Made by a program: the position numbers and the translations under genes. A stretch of DNA of 64,000 bases from Streptomyces marincola (lineage in GTDB: Bacteria > Actinomycetota > Actinomycetes > Streptomycetales > Streptomycetaceae): the NCBI RefSeq assembly GCF_020410765.1, contig NZ_CP084541.1, forward strand, positions 925,001-989,000, in the 5' to 3' direction. The notes below the pieces were generated by a model. The model was not told where the DNA came from and made no database searches. It was given only the letters and a program-made list of their open reading frames with translations. Shown here in pieces: positions 1 through 7,642 of the stretch. Within the stretch, counting starts at the first letter, position 1; every line of letters begins with the position of its first letter.

Positions 1-165
1 CATGAACTGCTTGTCTTGCCTCAAAAAAACTGGCGTTGACTTTTGGTGCGCTGTTGAGTTCTCAAGGAACGGACGCTTCCTTCGAATCCCTCTCAGGACC
101 CTCCGGGCGCTTCCCTTCGCTGTGTCCACTACGTTAGCCGACTTCCTGGCTATTTCCTAATCCGT
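1..165 (-). promoter_or_regulatory. rRNA operon 5' leader (16S gene lies left of window)
   Basis: Read on the minus strand, this stretch contains TTGAGAACTCAACAGCGCAC followed by AAAAGTCAACGCCAG, preceded by GAAGGGAAGCGCCCGGAGGG. These blocks are characteristic of the processed leader ahead of 16S rRNA in Streptomyces, including the box that pairs during RNase III processing and antitermination. Transcription would run leftward and the 16S gene should start beyond base 1. There is no protein-coding signal in the first 300 bases. Assignment is by recognition of the leader motifs. The exact promoter positions were not resolved, although a TAACGT -10-like hexamer lies at 131-136 on the minus strand. 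Confidence 0.75.
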
Positions 166-178
166 GCCCGTCGGATTG

Positions 179-215
179 TTTTCGGGGAACCGAAAACGCC
201 CCTGCGGGGGAAGTC
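179..215. terminator. Hairpin pair upstream of the rRNA leader
   Basis: GTTTTCGG-GGAA-CCGAAAAC is a perfect 8-bp stem with a 4-nt loop, and a small CCCC/GGGG stem follows at once. It sits between the 3' end of the glycosylase gene (304) and the rRNA leader. It may terminate the glycosylase/barstar transcript before the rrn promoters, or be part of the rrn upstream region. Function is inferred from position only. Confidence 0.4.
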
Positions 216-303
216 AGTGCTTGTCGTGGTCCGCCCTGGAGCCGTCCCAGCCTGCCTGTGGCAGCTGGTGTACCGGCCTCCGTCTTGGGCGACTCGACCA
301 ACA

Positions 304-972
304 TTACGACCCGTCCTGTGACGCGTCAAGTCGCGCCGCCCGCCGCCGGGGCTTGTGGGCCCGGTACGGACTCACCGTGGGGTCGTCGGTGATCCAGAAC
401 CGCCACGGCTGCGTGGCCCCCTCGCCCCCGACCCCCGTGCGCGGACCGCTGCTGATCCGCCCGCGCGGCACCGGCGTTCCCCGCAGGACGCGCAGCGCGG
501 CTCCCGCCGCGCCGCCGCACACGTCCGTGCCGTCCATGCCCAGGTCCACGTCGAGCGCGGTCGCGAGGCGGGCAGGACCCCGCGCCAGCTCCGCGTCGCC
601 GCGGGACCTGGGCCGGCGGCGCCTCGCGAGTTCCACGCCGGAGACGACCTCCGCGGCCCGCAGGAGCACCCCGCTCGCGTGCCCGGCCGGTCCGCAGACC
701 AGGTTGACGCAGTGCCACATGCCGTAGGTGAAGTAGACGTAGGAGTGGCCCGGCGGGCCGTACATCGTCGCGTTGCGCCGGGTGCGCCCCCGGTAGGCGT
801 GCGAGCCGGGATCCACTTCCCCGGCGTACGCCTCGACCTCGGTCAGGCGCAGGACGATCTCCCCCTCGGGCAGGACGCGGACCAGCGTGCGACCGAGCAG
901 ATCGGGGGCGACGTCCAGGACGGGCCGGTCGAAGAAGCCCCGGGGCAGCGGTTCGTTCGGATCGGTTGTCAT
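304..972 (-). CDS. DNA-3-methyladenine glycosylase (AAG/MPG family)
   Basis: Predicted base-excision repair enzyme that removes alkylated purines such as 3-methyladenine by flipping the base and hydrolysing the N-glycosidic bond. The 222-aa product covers the whole compact AAG fold. The TEVEAYAG segment (residues 44-51) corresponds to the catalytic-Glu motif, followed by [10 protein letters not shown] and the strongly conserved [13 protein letters not shown] block (79-90). Length is normal for bacterial members. The gene lies 18 bp beyond the barstar-like gene on the same strand, so the two may be co-transcribed. Nothing is unusual; the family assignment is firm but substrate range is not shown. 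Confidence 0.93.
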   Translation of the reverse strand: MTTDPNEPLPRGFFDRPVLDVAPDLLGRTLVRVLPEGEIVLRLTEVEAYAGEVDPGSHAYRGRTRRNATMYGPPGHSYVYFTYGMWHCVNLVCGPAGHASGVLLRAAEVVSGVELARRRRPRSRGDAELARGPARLATALDVDLGMDGTDVCGGAAGAALRVLRGTPVPRGRISSGPRTGVGGEGATQPWRFWITDDPTVSPYRAHKPRRRAARLDASQDGS

Positions 973-990
973 TCCTCCCCCTGGGGACGG

Positions 991-1425
991 TCATCCTTCG
1001 AGCAGCACGGACATCGGGGTCGGGCGGGACCGCCAGTGGACCACGCTCTCCTCGACGATAAGTCCCGCGGTCGCCGCGACGTCGGGTGCCGTCCGCTCCA
1101 GCACGCTCCAGCCGCGGGCGATGAGCAGGTACCCGCGCGGGGTGCCCCACCACGAGAGGTCGGTCAGGCAGTCGTGCAGCGCGTCCCAGTTGCGGCCGAA
1201 CCAGTCCGGCAGGTCGAGGGCGTCCGCGCAGAGAGCGAGGAACGAACGCTTGTCCACCGCTTCCCCCGCCGGCAGGACCGCCACGTGCCAGCCGGCGCGG
1301 CGCGCCGCGCGGCGGGCGCCGTCGACCGCCGAGGCGTCCGCGGACCAGCGGTGGACGCCGGGCGGGCGCGAGCCGTCGAGGACACCGGCGACCGTGTCCT
1401 GCGGTGGGCCTTCGTCGCTGACCAT
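991..1425 (-). CDS. Barstar-family protein
   Basis: 144-aa cytoplasmic protein of the barstar (ribonuclease inhibitor) superfamily. After about 45 variable residues comes the barstar core, with the hallmark DWFGRNWDALHDCLTDL around residues 73-90, equivalent to the acidic and aromatic helix by which barstar plugs the barnase active site. No barnase-like RNase gene lies nearby, so this is an orphan immunity-type protein, as is common in Streptomyces; its partner may be encoded elsewhere or be a competitor's toxin. It lies directly upstream of, and in the same direction as, the glycosylase gene. Confidence 0.85.
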   Translation of the reverse strand: MVSDEGPPQDTVAGVLDGSRPPGVHRWSADASAVDGARRAARRAGWHVAVLPAGEAVDKRSFLALCADALDLPDWFGRNWDALHDCLTDLSWWGTPRGYLLIARGWSVLERTAPDVAATAGLIVEESVVHWRSRPTPMSVLLEG

Positions 1426-1511
1426 GTTCTCTCCCGTCTCACTAGGCTAGCGCCGGCAAGCGCTCCTCCCGGCAGACGGGAGGAGAACCCGGAACAGCAG
1501 GAGGTCTCGTC

Positions 1512-2051
1512 ATGTCCGAGCCGCGGCGGCGTCCGCTCCCCCATGACTTCCACCCGCCGGTGGCCCCCGTCACGGTCGTCAGCGACGACGTGCCGGACGG
1601 CGGGCGGCTGAAGGACGAGCAGGTGTTCGCGGCGGGCAACACCTCGCCGCACCTGCGCTGGTCCGGCGCCCCCGAGGGCACCAAGAGCTACGCGGTCACC
1701 TGCTACGACCCGGACGCGCCGACCGGAAGCGGGTTCTGGCACTGGGTGGTCTTCAACATCCCGTCCGACGTCTCGGAGCTCCCGGCCGGCGCGGGCAGCG
1801 GCGAGAAGCCGGGCCTGCCGGCCGGGGCCGTGCACGTGCGCAACGACTACGGCACGCGCGACTTCGGCGGCGCGGCGCCGCCGCCCGGGGACGGTCCGCA
1901 CCGGTACGTCTTCACCGTGTACGCCGTGGACGCCGAGCAGTTGGGCCCGGACGGGAACGCCACTCCGGCCCAGGTCGGTTTCATGCTGCGGTTCCACGCG
2001 ATCGGCCGGGGCCAGGTGATCGGCGAGTACGAGGTCCCGGCCGAGGGCTGA
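1512..2051 (+). CDS. YbhB/YbcL-type PEBP (Raf kinase inhibitor-like) protein
   Basis: 179-aa phosphatidylethanolamine-binding-protein homologue. The signature DPDAPTGSGFWHWVVFNIP lies around residues 64-83 and GPHRYVFTVYAVD follows near 128-140, together forming the anion-binding pocket. There is no signal peptide, so it is probably cytoplasmic. Molecular function of bacterial YbhB/YbcL proteins is poorly defined. The start is supported by AGGAGG about 8 bases upstream. It is divergent from the barstar gene, with an 86-bp shared upstream region. Confidence 0.9.
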   Translation: MSEPRRRPLPHDFHPPVAPVTVVSDDVPDGGRLKDEQVFAAGNTSPHLRWSGAPEGTKSYAVTCYDPDAPTGSGFWHWVVFNIPSDVSELPAGAGSGEKPGLPAGAVHVRNDYGTRDFGGAAPPPGDGPHRYVFTVYAVDAEQLGPDGNATPAQVGFMLRFHAIGRGQVIGEYEVPAEG

Positions 2052-2220
2052 CGCACGCGCGACGCGGGCTCGCGCCGCCCGTTGTCGCAGGTCCCGCCGT
2101 CACCTCCCGTTCGCCTCCTCTTCCCCCACCGCGCCGGGAAATTGCATTGTCCGCCCGGCAGGCCCCCGGCACAGTGGAGCCAGCCCGCCGCGGGGCGGGG
2201 CACAACGGGAGGTGGGCGGG

Positions 2221-2739
2221 ATGCGGCAGACCCTCGTGCTGAACGCGAGCTACGAACCCTTGTCGACGGTGTCCCTGCGGCGTGCCGTGGTCCTGGTGAT
2301 CCAGCACAAGGCCATCGTGGAGCAGTCCCACCCCGGGCTGCGCGTGCGTGCGGCGGCTGTCGACCTCCCGGTACCGCAGGTGATCAGGCTGCGGCGGTTC
2401 GTCAAGGTGCCGTTCCGACAACGGGCGCCGTGGTCGCGGCGCGGCGTGCTCGTGCGCGACCGGCACCGGTGCGCGTACTGCGGGCGCAGGGCCACGACGA
2501 TCGATCACGTGGTGCCCAAGTCGCAGGGCGGCGGGGACACGTGGCTGAACACGGTCGCGGCGTGCGCCGAGGACAATCACAGGAAGGCCGCCAGGACGCC
2601 GGCCCAGGCGGGCATGCGCCTGCTGGCCCAGCCGTTCGAGCCCACGCCCGCGGACGCGCTGCTGCTCGCGGTCGGGGCCACCGGCGGGGACCAGCTGCCC
2701 GACTGGCTGCCGCTGCCGGGGGCCGCGGCGTCCGCGTGA
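2221..2739 (+). CDS. HNH endonuclease family protein
   Basis: 172-aa HNH-fold nuclease. ATG at 2221 is preferred to GTG at 2212 because GGGAGG (2207-2212) is correctly spaced for the ATG. Motifs: C84-x2-C87, D95-H96-V-V-P (metal-binding His), N110 and N119-H120. The usual second CxxC pair is half lost: C115 is followed by AED where a second Cys would stand, which I believe is also seen in Streptomyces orthologues. Unlike restriction HNH enzymes, it has no methylase or phage genes beside it and is a chromosomal housekeeping-type copy. The substrate is unknown. Confidence 0.88.
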   Translation: MRQTLVLNASYEPLSTVSLRRAVVLVIQHKAIVEQSHPGLRVRAAAVDLPVPQVIRLRRFVKVPFRQRAPWSRRGVLVRDRHRCAYCGRRATTIDHVVPKSQGGGDTWLNTVAACAEDNHRKAARTPAQAGMRLLAQPFEPTPADALLLAVGATGGDQLPDWLPLPGAAASA

Positions 2740-2767
2740 CAACGGCCGGGCCCCGCCCGGAACGCAA

Positions 2768-2802
2768 CGGTGCCCGCCCCGCGGATCGCGGGGCGGGCAC
2801 CG
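2768..2802. terminator. Bidirectional terminator between HNH and SPFH genes
   Basis: A perfect 16-bp stem (CGGTGCCCGCCCCGCG pairs with CGCGGGGCGGGCACCG) encloses a 3-nt loop GAT. It lies midway between the converging 3' ends at 2739 (+) and 2825 (-). There is no long U-tract, which is typical for Streptomyces terminators. Confidence 0.85.
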
Positions 2803-2824
2803 GCGTTTCGCTGACGCGTGCGCC

Positions 2825-3784
2825 CTACTCGATGCGCGGCTGCTCGCGGCGGGCCGGCTTGTCGAGGGCGTCGCCCGCGGACGGTCCGCCCGGGGTGCCG
2901 CCGCCGTTGGGCGCGGTGAAGCGGCTGAGGTTGCCGCCCAGCCCCTTGAGCGCCTCGCCGATCTCGCTGGGCACGATCCAGAGCTTGTTGGAGTCGCCTT
3001 CCGCGATCTTCGGCAGCATCTGGACGTACTGGTAGGAGAGCAGCTTCTGGTCGGCGTCGCCGGCGTGGATGGCCTCGAAGACCGTGCGGATCGCCTGGGC
3101 CTCGCCCTCGGCGCGCAGCGCGGCGGCCTTCGCGTCACCCTCGGCGCGGAGGATCTCGGACTGCTTGGCGCCCTCGGCCTGGAGGATCTCCGACTGGCGG
3201 ACACCCTCGGCCTGGAGGATCGCGGCGCGCTTGTCGCGGTCGGCGCGCATCTGCTTCTCCATCGAGTCCTGGATGGAGGTGGGCGGCTCGATGGCCTTCA
3301 GCTCGACGCGGTTGACGCGGATGCCCCACTTGCCCGTGGCCTCGTCGAGGACGCCGCGCAGGGCGGCGTTGATCTCCTCGCGCGAGGTCAGGGTCCGTTC
3401 CAGGTCCATGCCGCCGATGATGTTCCGCAGTGTGGTGACCGTCAGCTGCTCGATGGCCTGGATGTAGTTGGAGACCTCGTAGGTGGCCGCCCGGGCGTCG
3501 GTCACCTGGTAGTAGATGACGGTGTCGATGTTCACCACGAGGTTGTCCTGGGTGATCACCGGCTGGGGCGGGAAGGGCACGACCTGCTCGCGGAGGTCGA
3601 TGCGGTTGCGGATGCGGTCGATGAACGGGACGACGATGTTGAGGCCGGCGTTCAGCGTCCTGGTGTAGCGCCCGAAGCGCTCGACGATGGCGGCGCTCGC
3701 CTGCTGGATCACCTGGATGGTCTGGACGAGAGCGATGACGACCAGCACCACCAGGATGATCAGCACGATGATGATGGCGTCCAT
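2825..3784 (-). CDS. SPFH/band 7 (stomatin-prohibitin-like) membrane protein
   Basis: 319-aa protein with one N-terminal transmembrane helix (residues 1-25, runs of I/L/V), a band-7/SPFH domain (about 25-190, including PVITQDNLVVNIDTVIYYQV) and an Ala/Glu-rich coiled coil (about 190-240) with imperfect repeats of the form AEGxxQSEILxAEG. The architecture matches QmcA/stomatin oligomeric scaffolds of membrane microdomains. It lies downstream of an NfeD-family gene in the same direction, the classical SPFH-NfeD pairing in which the two partner physically. GGGGGAG precedes the ATG. Specific physiological role cannot be read from sequence. Confidence 0.92.
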   Translation of the reverse strand: MDAIIIVLIILVVLVVIALVQTIQVIQQASAAIVERFGRYTRTLNAGLNIVVPFIDRIRNRIDLREQVVPFPPQPVITQDNLVVNIDTVIYYQVTDARAATYEVSNYIQAIEQLTVTTLRNIIGGMDLERTLTSREEINAALRGVLDEATGKWGIRVNRVELKAIEPPTSIQDSMEKQMRADRDKRAAILQAEGVRQSEILQAEGAKQSEILRAEGDAKAAALRAEGEAQAIRTVFEAIHAGDADQKLLSYQYVQMLPKIAEGDSNKLWIVPSEIGEALKGLGGNLSRFTAPNGGGTPGGPSAGDALDKPARREQPRIE

Positions 3785-3848
3785 CGTGTACTCCCCCTGC
3801 GACTAGACGAGTTCGGACAATTGAATTGTCGATGTGGCGACCGGGCCA

Positions 3849-4271
3849 TCACATCACGACGGCGGTGGCCCCGTCGATCTCGACAACGCTGACCTGGCTG
3901 CCCGGCTCGTAGGAGTCGCCCTCCCCGAGCGCCCGCGCCGACCAGACCTCCCCGGCGAGCTTGATGCGCCCGTTGCGCGCGTCGACGCGTTCGAGCACGA
4001 CCGCCGACTTGCCCATGAGCGCGTCGGGACCCGATCTGAGCGCGGGCGGCTGCACGCGCGAGCGGCGCGCGATGGGCCGGACGACGGCGATCAGCGCGGT
4101 GGAGACGACGGCGAACACCACGACCTGCACGGCGACGGAGTCCGTGACGCCGGCCGCGAGGGCGCCCGCGACGGCCCCGGCGGCCAGCATGCCGAGCTCC
4201 GGCATGGCGGTCAGAACGAGAGCGATCGAGAATCCTCCGGCGGCGACGAGCCACCACACCCAGAAGTCCAC
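3849..4271 (-). CDS. NfeD family protein
   Basis: Short NfeD-type membrane protein, about 140 aa from the GTG at 4271. An in-frame GTG at 4301 would add ten residues with no better ribosome site, so the start is uncertain. Three hydrophobic segments (about 1-75) are followed by a cytoplasmic or extracytoplasmic OB-fold domain with LMGKSAVVLERVDARNGRIK and VVEIDGATAVV. Lacking the ClpP-like protease domain of long NfeD, it is the class usually paired with SPFH proteins, and the SPFH gene follows 64 bp downstream. Confidence 0.88.
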   Translation of the reverse strand: MDFWVWWLVAAGGFSIALVLTAMPELGMLAAGAVAGALAAGVTDSVAVQVVVFAVVSTALIAVVRPIARRSRVQPPALRSGPDALMGKSAVVLERVDARNGRIKLAGEVWSARALGEGDSYEPGSQVSVVEIDGATAVVM

Positions 4272-4326
4272 CGACTCATGGTAGATCCGCGGGCACGCCA
4301 CGGAACAGGCCCGCGAGCCCGCGGTG

Positions 4327-5118
4327 TCAGCCGAGCGGCAGCCCCTGGGCGGTCCAGCGGTCGCCCTGGCGCTCGACGACGAGGGGCAGGCCGAAGCAGT
4401 GCGAGAGCTCGGCCGAGGTGAGCACGGTGCCGATCGGGCCGGCCGCGAGCACCTTGCCCTGCCGGATGAGGAGGACGTGCGTGAAACCGGGCGGGATCTC
4501 CTCGACGTGGTGCGTCACCATCACCATCGCGGGCGCGTACGCGTCCCGGGCGAGGCGGCCGAGGCGGCGCACCAGGTCCTCGCGGCCTCCGAGGTCGAGG
4601 CCGGCGGCGGGCTCGTCGAGCAGCAGCAGCTCCGGGTCGGTCATCAGCGCGCGGGCGATCTGGGTGCGCTTGCGCTCGCCCTCGGAGAGGGTGCCGAACT
4701 TGCGGTCGAGGTAGGCGTTCATGCCCAGCCGGTCCAGGAACGCGCGGGCGCGCCGCTCGTCGACCTCGTCGTACTCCTCCTGCCAGCCCGCGGTCATGCC
4801 GTAGGCGGCCGTCAGCACGGTCTGGAGCACCGTCTGGCGGGCCGAGAGCTTGCCGGCGAGCGCGCTGCTCGCCATGCCGATGCGGGGGCGCAGGTCGAAC
4901 ACGTCGACGGCGCCCAGCTTCTCGCCGAGGATGCCGACGGTGCCCGAGGTGGGGAAGAGGTAGCTGGACGCGAGGTTGAGCAGGGTGGTCTTGCCCGCGC
5001 CGTTGGGCCCCAGGATGATCCAGCGCTCGCCCTCGGCGACGGACCAGGAGACCTTGTCCACCAGCGACCGGCCTTCGCGGACCACGGATACGTCCACCAG
5101 CTCCAGTACATCGCTCAT
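4327..5118 (-). CDS. ABC transporter ATP-binding protein
   Basis: 263-aa single nucleotide-binding domain. Walker A GPNGAGKTT (about residues 38-46), signature LSEGERKRTQIARAL (about 148-162), Walker B LLLLDEP (about 167-173) and the switch His in VMVTHHVEE are all intact. No permease gene is adjacent, so it either serves a distant membrane component or is a soluble ABC protein. The signature LSEGE rather than LSGGQ fits the ModF/PhnK-like 'iron ABC' or YusV-type group, but the substrate is not determinable. Confidence 0.9.
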   Translation of the reverse strand: MSDVLELVDVSVVREGRSLVDKVSWSVAEGERWIILGPNGAGKTTLLNLASSYLFPTSGTVGILGEKLGAVDVFDLRPRIGMASSALAGKLSARQTVLQTVLTAAYGMTAGWQEEYDEVDERRARAFLDRLGMNAYLDRKFGTLSEGERKRTQIARALMTDPELLLLDEPAAGLDLGGREDLVRRLGRLARDAYAPAMVMVTHHVEEIPPGFTHVLLIRQGKVLAAGPIGTVLTSAELSHCFGLPLVVERQGDRWTAQGLPLG

Positions 5119-5226
5119 GCGCGCGGTCTCTCCCCTTGCAGTCGCCGTCGGACAAAACTTACGCCACCGCTGCCGGACCCGGAGCGGCGGGAGGCTCGTT
5201 GGGTCCGCTTCCCTAAGGTAGAGGGC

Positions 5227-6033
5227 ATGCTGGACGAACCTCGTGCGGGCCGCCTCGCTGCGTGGGGCAATGCGCTGTTCGCCGGACTTGTCTCACCGGA
5301 CGAGGCCGCGACGCGCGCCGTGGGCGGCGACACCGTGCACCGCGTCATCGGTTTGCCGGATGAGGACGGGGCGGTCGGGTTGACGCTCGCGTTCGGCCGG
5401 CTGCGGGCGCTCGGCGTGGCGGGGCTGCGTGTCGCGCTGCCCGCGCCCGGGCATCCGCTGGGGCTCAGCGGCCCCGCGGAGTTCAACGCCGCGGCGATCG
5501 AGGCGGGGGAAGCGGTGATCGGCCCCGGGCCGGGGCTCGGGCTGGTTCCCGAGGTCCACCGGGCGGGGCCGGCGGGCGACGTGGTGACCGAGGTGCTGTG
5601 GCGGTGCCTGCCGGTGCGGGCGGCGCCGCCGGCCGACGTGCCCTCGCTCGGGGAGGCCGAGCGGGAGCTGGCCGAGGTGCTGCGGCAGGCGACGGAGGCG
5701 CTGACGCGGCTGGACGTGGCCGGTGCGGGGCCGATGGCGCTGGCGCGCCTTGAGGCGTACCGCGTCAGGATGGAGCAGGGGCGGCGGCTGCTCGCGCCGG
5801 GCTACCCGCCGCGAGCGGTGCGCGTGCTGGAGTTCGCGCAGCGGGTCGGTGCCCTGGTGGAGATCGCGGACGAGAGCGCGGAGGACGAACGGCTCGCGCA
5901 CGGGGCCGCGGTCAGCGCCGCGCAGATCGGGGAGCGGGACCGGGTGCTGCGCACGGTGGAGCGGGCCGCGCGGCGGGCCAGGGTGGCCGCCTACAACGCG
6001 TACGCCGAGGAGCTGGAGCGGCAGCGGGACTGA
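5227..6033 (+). CDS. Conserved actinobacterial hypothetical protein
   Basis: 268-aa protein of unknown function, not recognised as an enzyme. ATG at 5227 is chosen because the reading frame upstream overlaps the divergent ABC gene and shows no homology signal. The N-terminal half is rich in Gly/Pro/Ala with a VHRVIGLPDEDGAVGLTLAF segment. The C-terminal half (about 145-268) is a long charged helix-rich region ending in YNAYAEELERQRD that could form a coiled coil. No signal peptide or membrane segment is present. It is divergent from the ABC ATPase gene, with a 108-bp gap. Confidence 0.8.
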   Translation: MLDEPRAGRLAAWGNALFAGLVSPDEAATRAVGGDTVHRVIGLPDEDGAVGLTLAFGRLRALGVAGLRVALPAPGHPLGLSGPAEFNAAAIEAGEAVIGPGPGLGLVPEVHRAGPAGDVVTEVLWRCLPVRAAPPADVPSLGEAERELAEVLRQATEALTRLDVAGAGPMALARLEAYRVRMEQGRRLLAPGYPPRAVRVLEFAQRVGALVEIADESAEDERLAHGAAVSAAQIGERDRVLRTVERAARRARVAAYNAYAEELERQRD

Positions 6034-6076
6034 GGGCGGGCGGGGCCGTACCCGCGGGTCGGGCCGGTGACGCGGA

Positions 6077-6120
6077 GGTGCCCCCGGCCGCGGCCGGGAG
6101 GGCGGCGGTCCGGGGGCGCC
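6077..6120. terminator. Hairpin between hypothetical gene and chaplin gene
   Basis: GGTGCCCCCGG (6078-6088 region) pairs with CCGGGGGCGCC (6110-6120), with an internal small stem in the loop. It lies between converging transcripts ending at 6033 (+) and 6200 (-) and is probably a bidirectional terminator. Confidence 0.55.
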
Positions 6121-6199
6121 TGAGGGGCGCTGACGCGCGCGGGCGGGGCGAGCCCTGACGTCCGGCAGCGCGTCGCTTCCCCGGCCGGTGGCCGTTCGT

Positions 6200-6439
6200 T
6201 CAGCCGACGACGCCGACGTTGCCCCAGGTGGGGTTGAGGAGGCCGACGACGTTCACCGAGTTGCCGACGACCGTGACCGGAAGGTTCACGGGGATCTGCA
6301 CGATGTTGCCCGAGGCGACCCCGGGCGAGGCCACGGCCTGGGCGCCCGCGTCGGCGGCTGCGGCGGCGGTGCCGGCGGCCGTGCCGGCCACGGTACCCGC
6401 GGTGACCAGGACGAGGGCGGCCCGCTTGGCAGTGTTCAT
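6200..6439 (-). CDS. Short chaplin (cysteine-free)
   Basis: 79-aa secreted chaplin, a surface-active amyloid-forming protein that coats aerial hyphae and spores. Signal peptide is residues 1 to about 29, ending in an Ala-rich stretch. The single mature chaplin domain contains VASGNIVQIPVNLPVTVVGN and SVNVVGLLNPTWGN. No Cys occurs, as in the ChpE-like class, whereas other short chaplins have a disulfide pair. Start at 6439 is fixed by AGGAGG 7 bases upstream; the longer reading frame to 6499 is rejected. A second, similar chaplin gene lies 151 bp upstream in the same direction. Confidence 0.95.
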   Translation of the reverse strand: MNTAKRAALVLVTAGTVAGTAAGTAAAAADAGAQAVASPGVASGNIVQIPVNLPVTVVGNSVNVVGLLNPTWGNVGVVG

Positions 6440-6590
6440 GATTGGTCCTCCTGGACGTTGCTGTGCCACGCCCGCCGGTGACGAGGGCGCACGCTGCACA
6501 ACGCGCGGGCCGAACGCGCGGCACGGGCGTGCTGCCCGTTACGCACGTTCGGCCCAGTGTCCCGTGGGGACGGCGGTGGCCTGTGCCGTC

Positions 6591-6830
6591 TCAGCCGACG
6601 AAGGAGGCGTTGCCGAACACCGGGTTGAGGACACCGATGACGTTCACGGAGTTGCCGTTGACGGTCACCGGGAGGTTCACCGGCACCTCGACGACGTTGC
6701 CGGAGGCGACGCCCGGCGAGTTGAGGGCGGTGCCCACGGCGCCGGAGTGGGCGGAGGCCGCGCCCGCACCGGCGGCGGCGATCCCGCCGGCCATCAGAGT
6801 GACAGCGGCGGCCTTCTTCAGGTTCTTCAC
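6591..6830 (-). CDS. chpE: ChpE-like short chaplin (cysteine-free)
   Basis: 79-aa short chaplin starting at GTG 6830, with GGAAGG upstream. The signal peptide MKNLKKAAAVTLMAGG... is the form I recall for S. coelicolor ChpE (SCO1800), and the mature domain carries VASGNVVEVPVNLPVTVNGN and SVNVIGVLNPVFGN. No Cys is present. It is processed by Sec signal peptidase and assembles on the cell surface. Mature parts of this and the neighbouring chaplin are closely similar, so the pair looks like a tandem duplication. The chpE symbol is by resemblance and locus; the neighbour could equally be the true orthologue. Confidence 0.92.
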   Translation of the reverse strand: MKNLKKAAAVTLMAGGIAAAGAGAASAHSGAVGTALNSPGVASGNVVEVPVNLPVTVNGNSVNVIGVLNPVFGNASFVG

Positions 6831-7000
6831 TTGCCAGACCTTCCTTGCACGGTGCCGCGGTCGTTCGCCGCGGCGTGCCCTGGACAACGGTCGGCCGCCC
6901 GGGGGGTTACGCCGATCGGGTTACATCCACCCGACGGTATGAATGTGGGCCGGGAAGGCAACCCGCGTTTGGTGTCCGGCGGTCGAGTGGGGTAACGGGG

Positions 7001-7642
7001 TCAGTCGGAGATTCCGTGCCGCACCGCCCACAGCGCGGCCTGGGTGCGGTCCGCCAGGTCCAGCTTCATAAGGATGTTCGACACATGGGTCTTCACGGTT
7101 TTCTCGGAGAGCACCAGGGCGCGGGCGATCTCGCGGTTGGAGCGCCCCCGCGCGATCAGGGCGAGCACTTCGCGCTCCCGGTCGGTCAGGGAGCCGGCCC
7201 GGCCCCCGGCGCCTCCGGACTCGTCCTGCGCGAGGAGGGCGTCGGCCACCTCGGACTGGAGCAGCACGTGGCCGGCGTGCACGGAGCGGATCGCGCCGGC
7301 CAGCGCGTCGGGGTCGATGTCCTTGTGCACGTAGCCCGCGGCGCCCGCCCGCAGCGCGGGCACGACGGTGCGGCGCTCGGTGAAGCTGGTCACGATCAGC
7401 ACCCGGGCGGGGTTGCCGAGGTCCGCAAGACGCCGCAGCGCCTCGACGCCGTCGGTGCCCGGCATCTTCACGTCCATGAGGATGACGTCGGGCCGCAGGT
7501 CCTCGGCCAGGGCGACCCCTTCGGTGCCGTCGGCCGCCTCTCCGACGACCTCGATGTCGTCCTGCACTTCGAGGAACGTGCGCAGGCCGCGGCGGACGAC
7601 CTGGTGGTCGTCCACGAGCATGACTCTGATGGCGTCAGCCAC
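7001..7642 (-). CDS. NarL/LuxR-family DNA-binding response regulator
   Basis: 213-aa two-component response regulator. Receiver domain (1-120) has D11-D12, phospho-acceptor D57 in ILMDVKMPG, T85 and K107. The C-terminal LuxR-type HTH (about 145-207) contains LTDREREVLALIARGRSN and the recognition helix SEKTVKTHVSNI. It overlaps the 3' end of the histidine-kinase gene by 8 bp, so it is the cognate partner and translationally coupled. Target genes are not evident; the adjacent chaplins are read in the same direction beyond a 170-bp gap, but nothing in the sequence ties them to this regulator. Confidence 0.95.
   Translation of the reverse strand: MADAIRVMLVDDHQVVRRGLRTFLEVQDDIEVVGEAADGTEGVALAEDLRPDVILMDVKMPGTDGVEALRRLADLGNPARVLIVTSFTERRTVVPALRAGAAGYVHKDIDPDALAGAIRSVHAGHVLLQSEVADALLAQDESGGAGGRAGSLTDREREVLALIARGRSNREIARALVLSEKTVKTHVSNILMKLDLADRTQAALWAVRHGISD

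Noticed and set aside
82..92. TTCGAATCC, resembling a tRNA T-loop
   Set aside because: No acceptor, D or anticodon stems can be drawn around it; it is within the rRNA leader.
4324..5226. N-terminal 301-residue extension of the 5227-6033 gene
   Set aside because: It is antisense to the complete ABC ATPase gene, low-complexity in character, and the ATG at 5227 is the sensible start.
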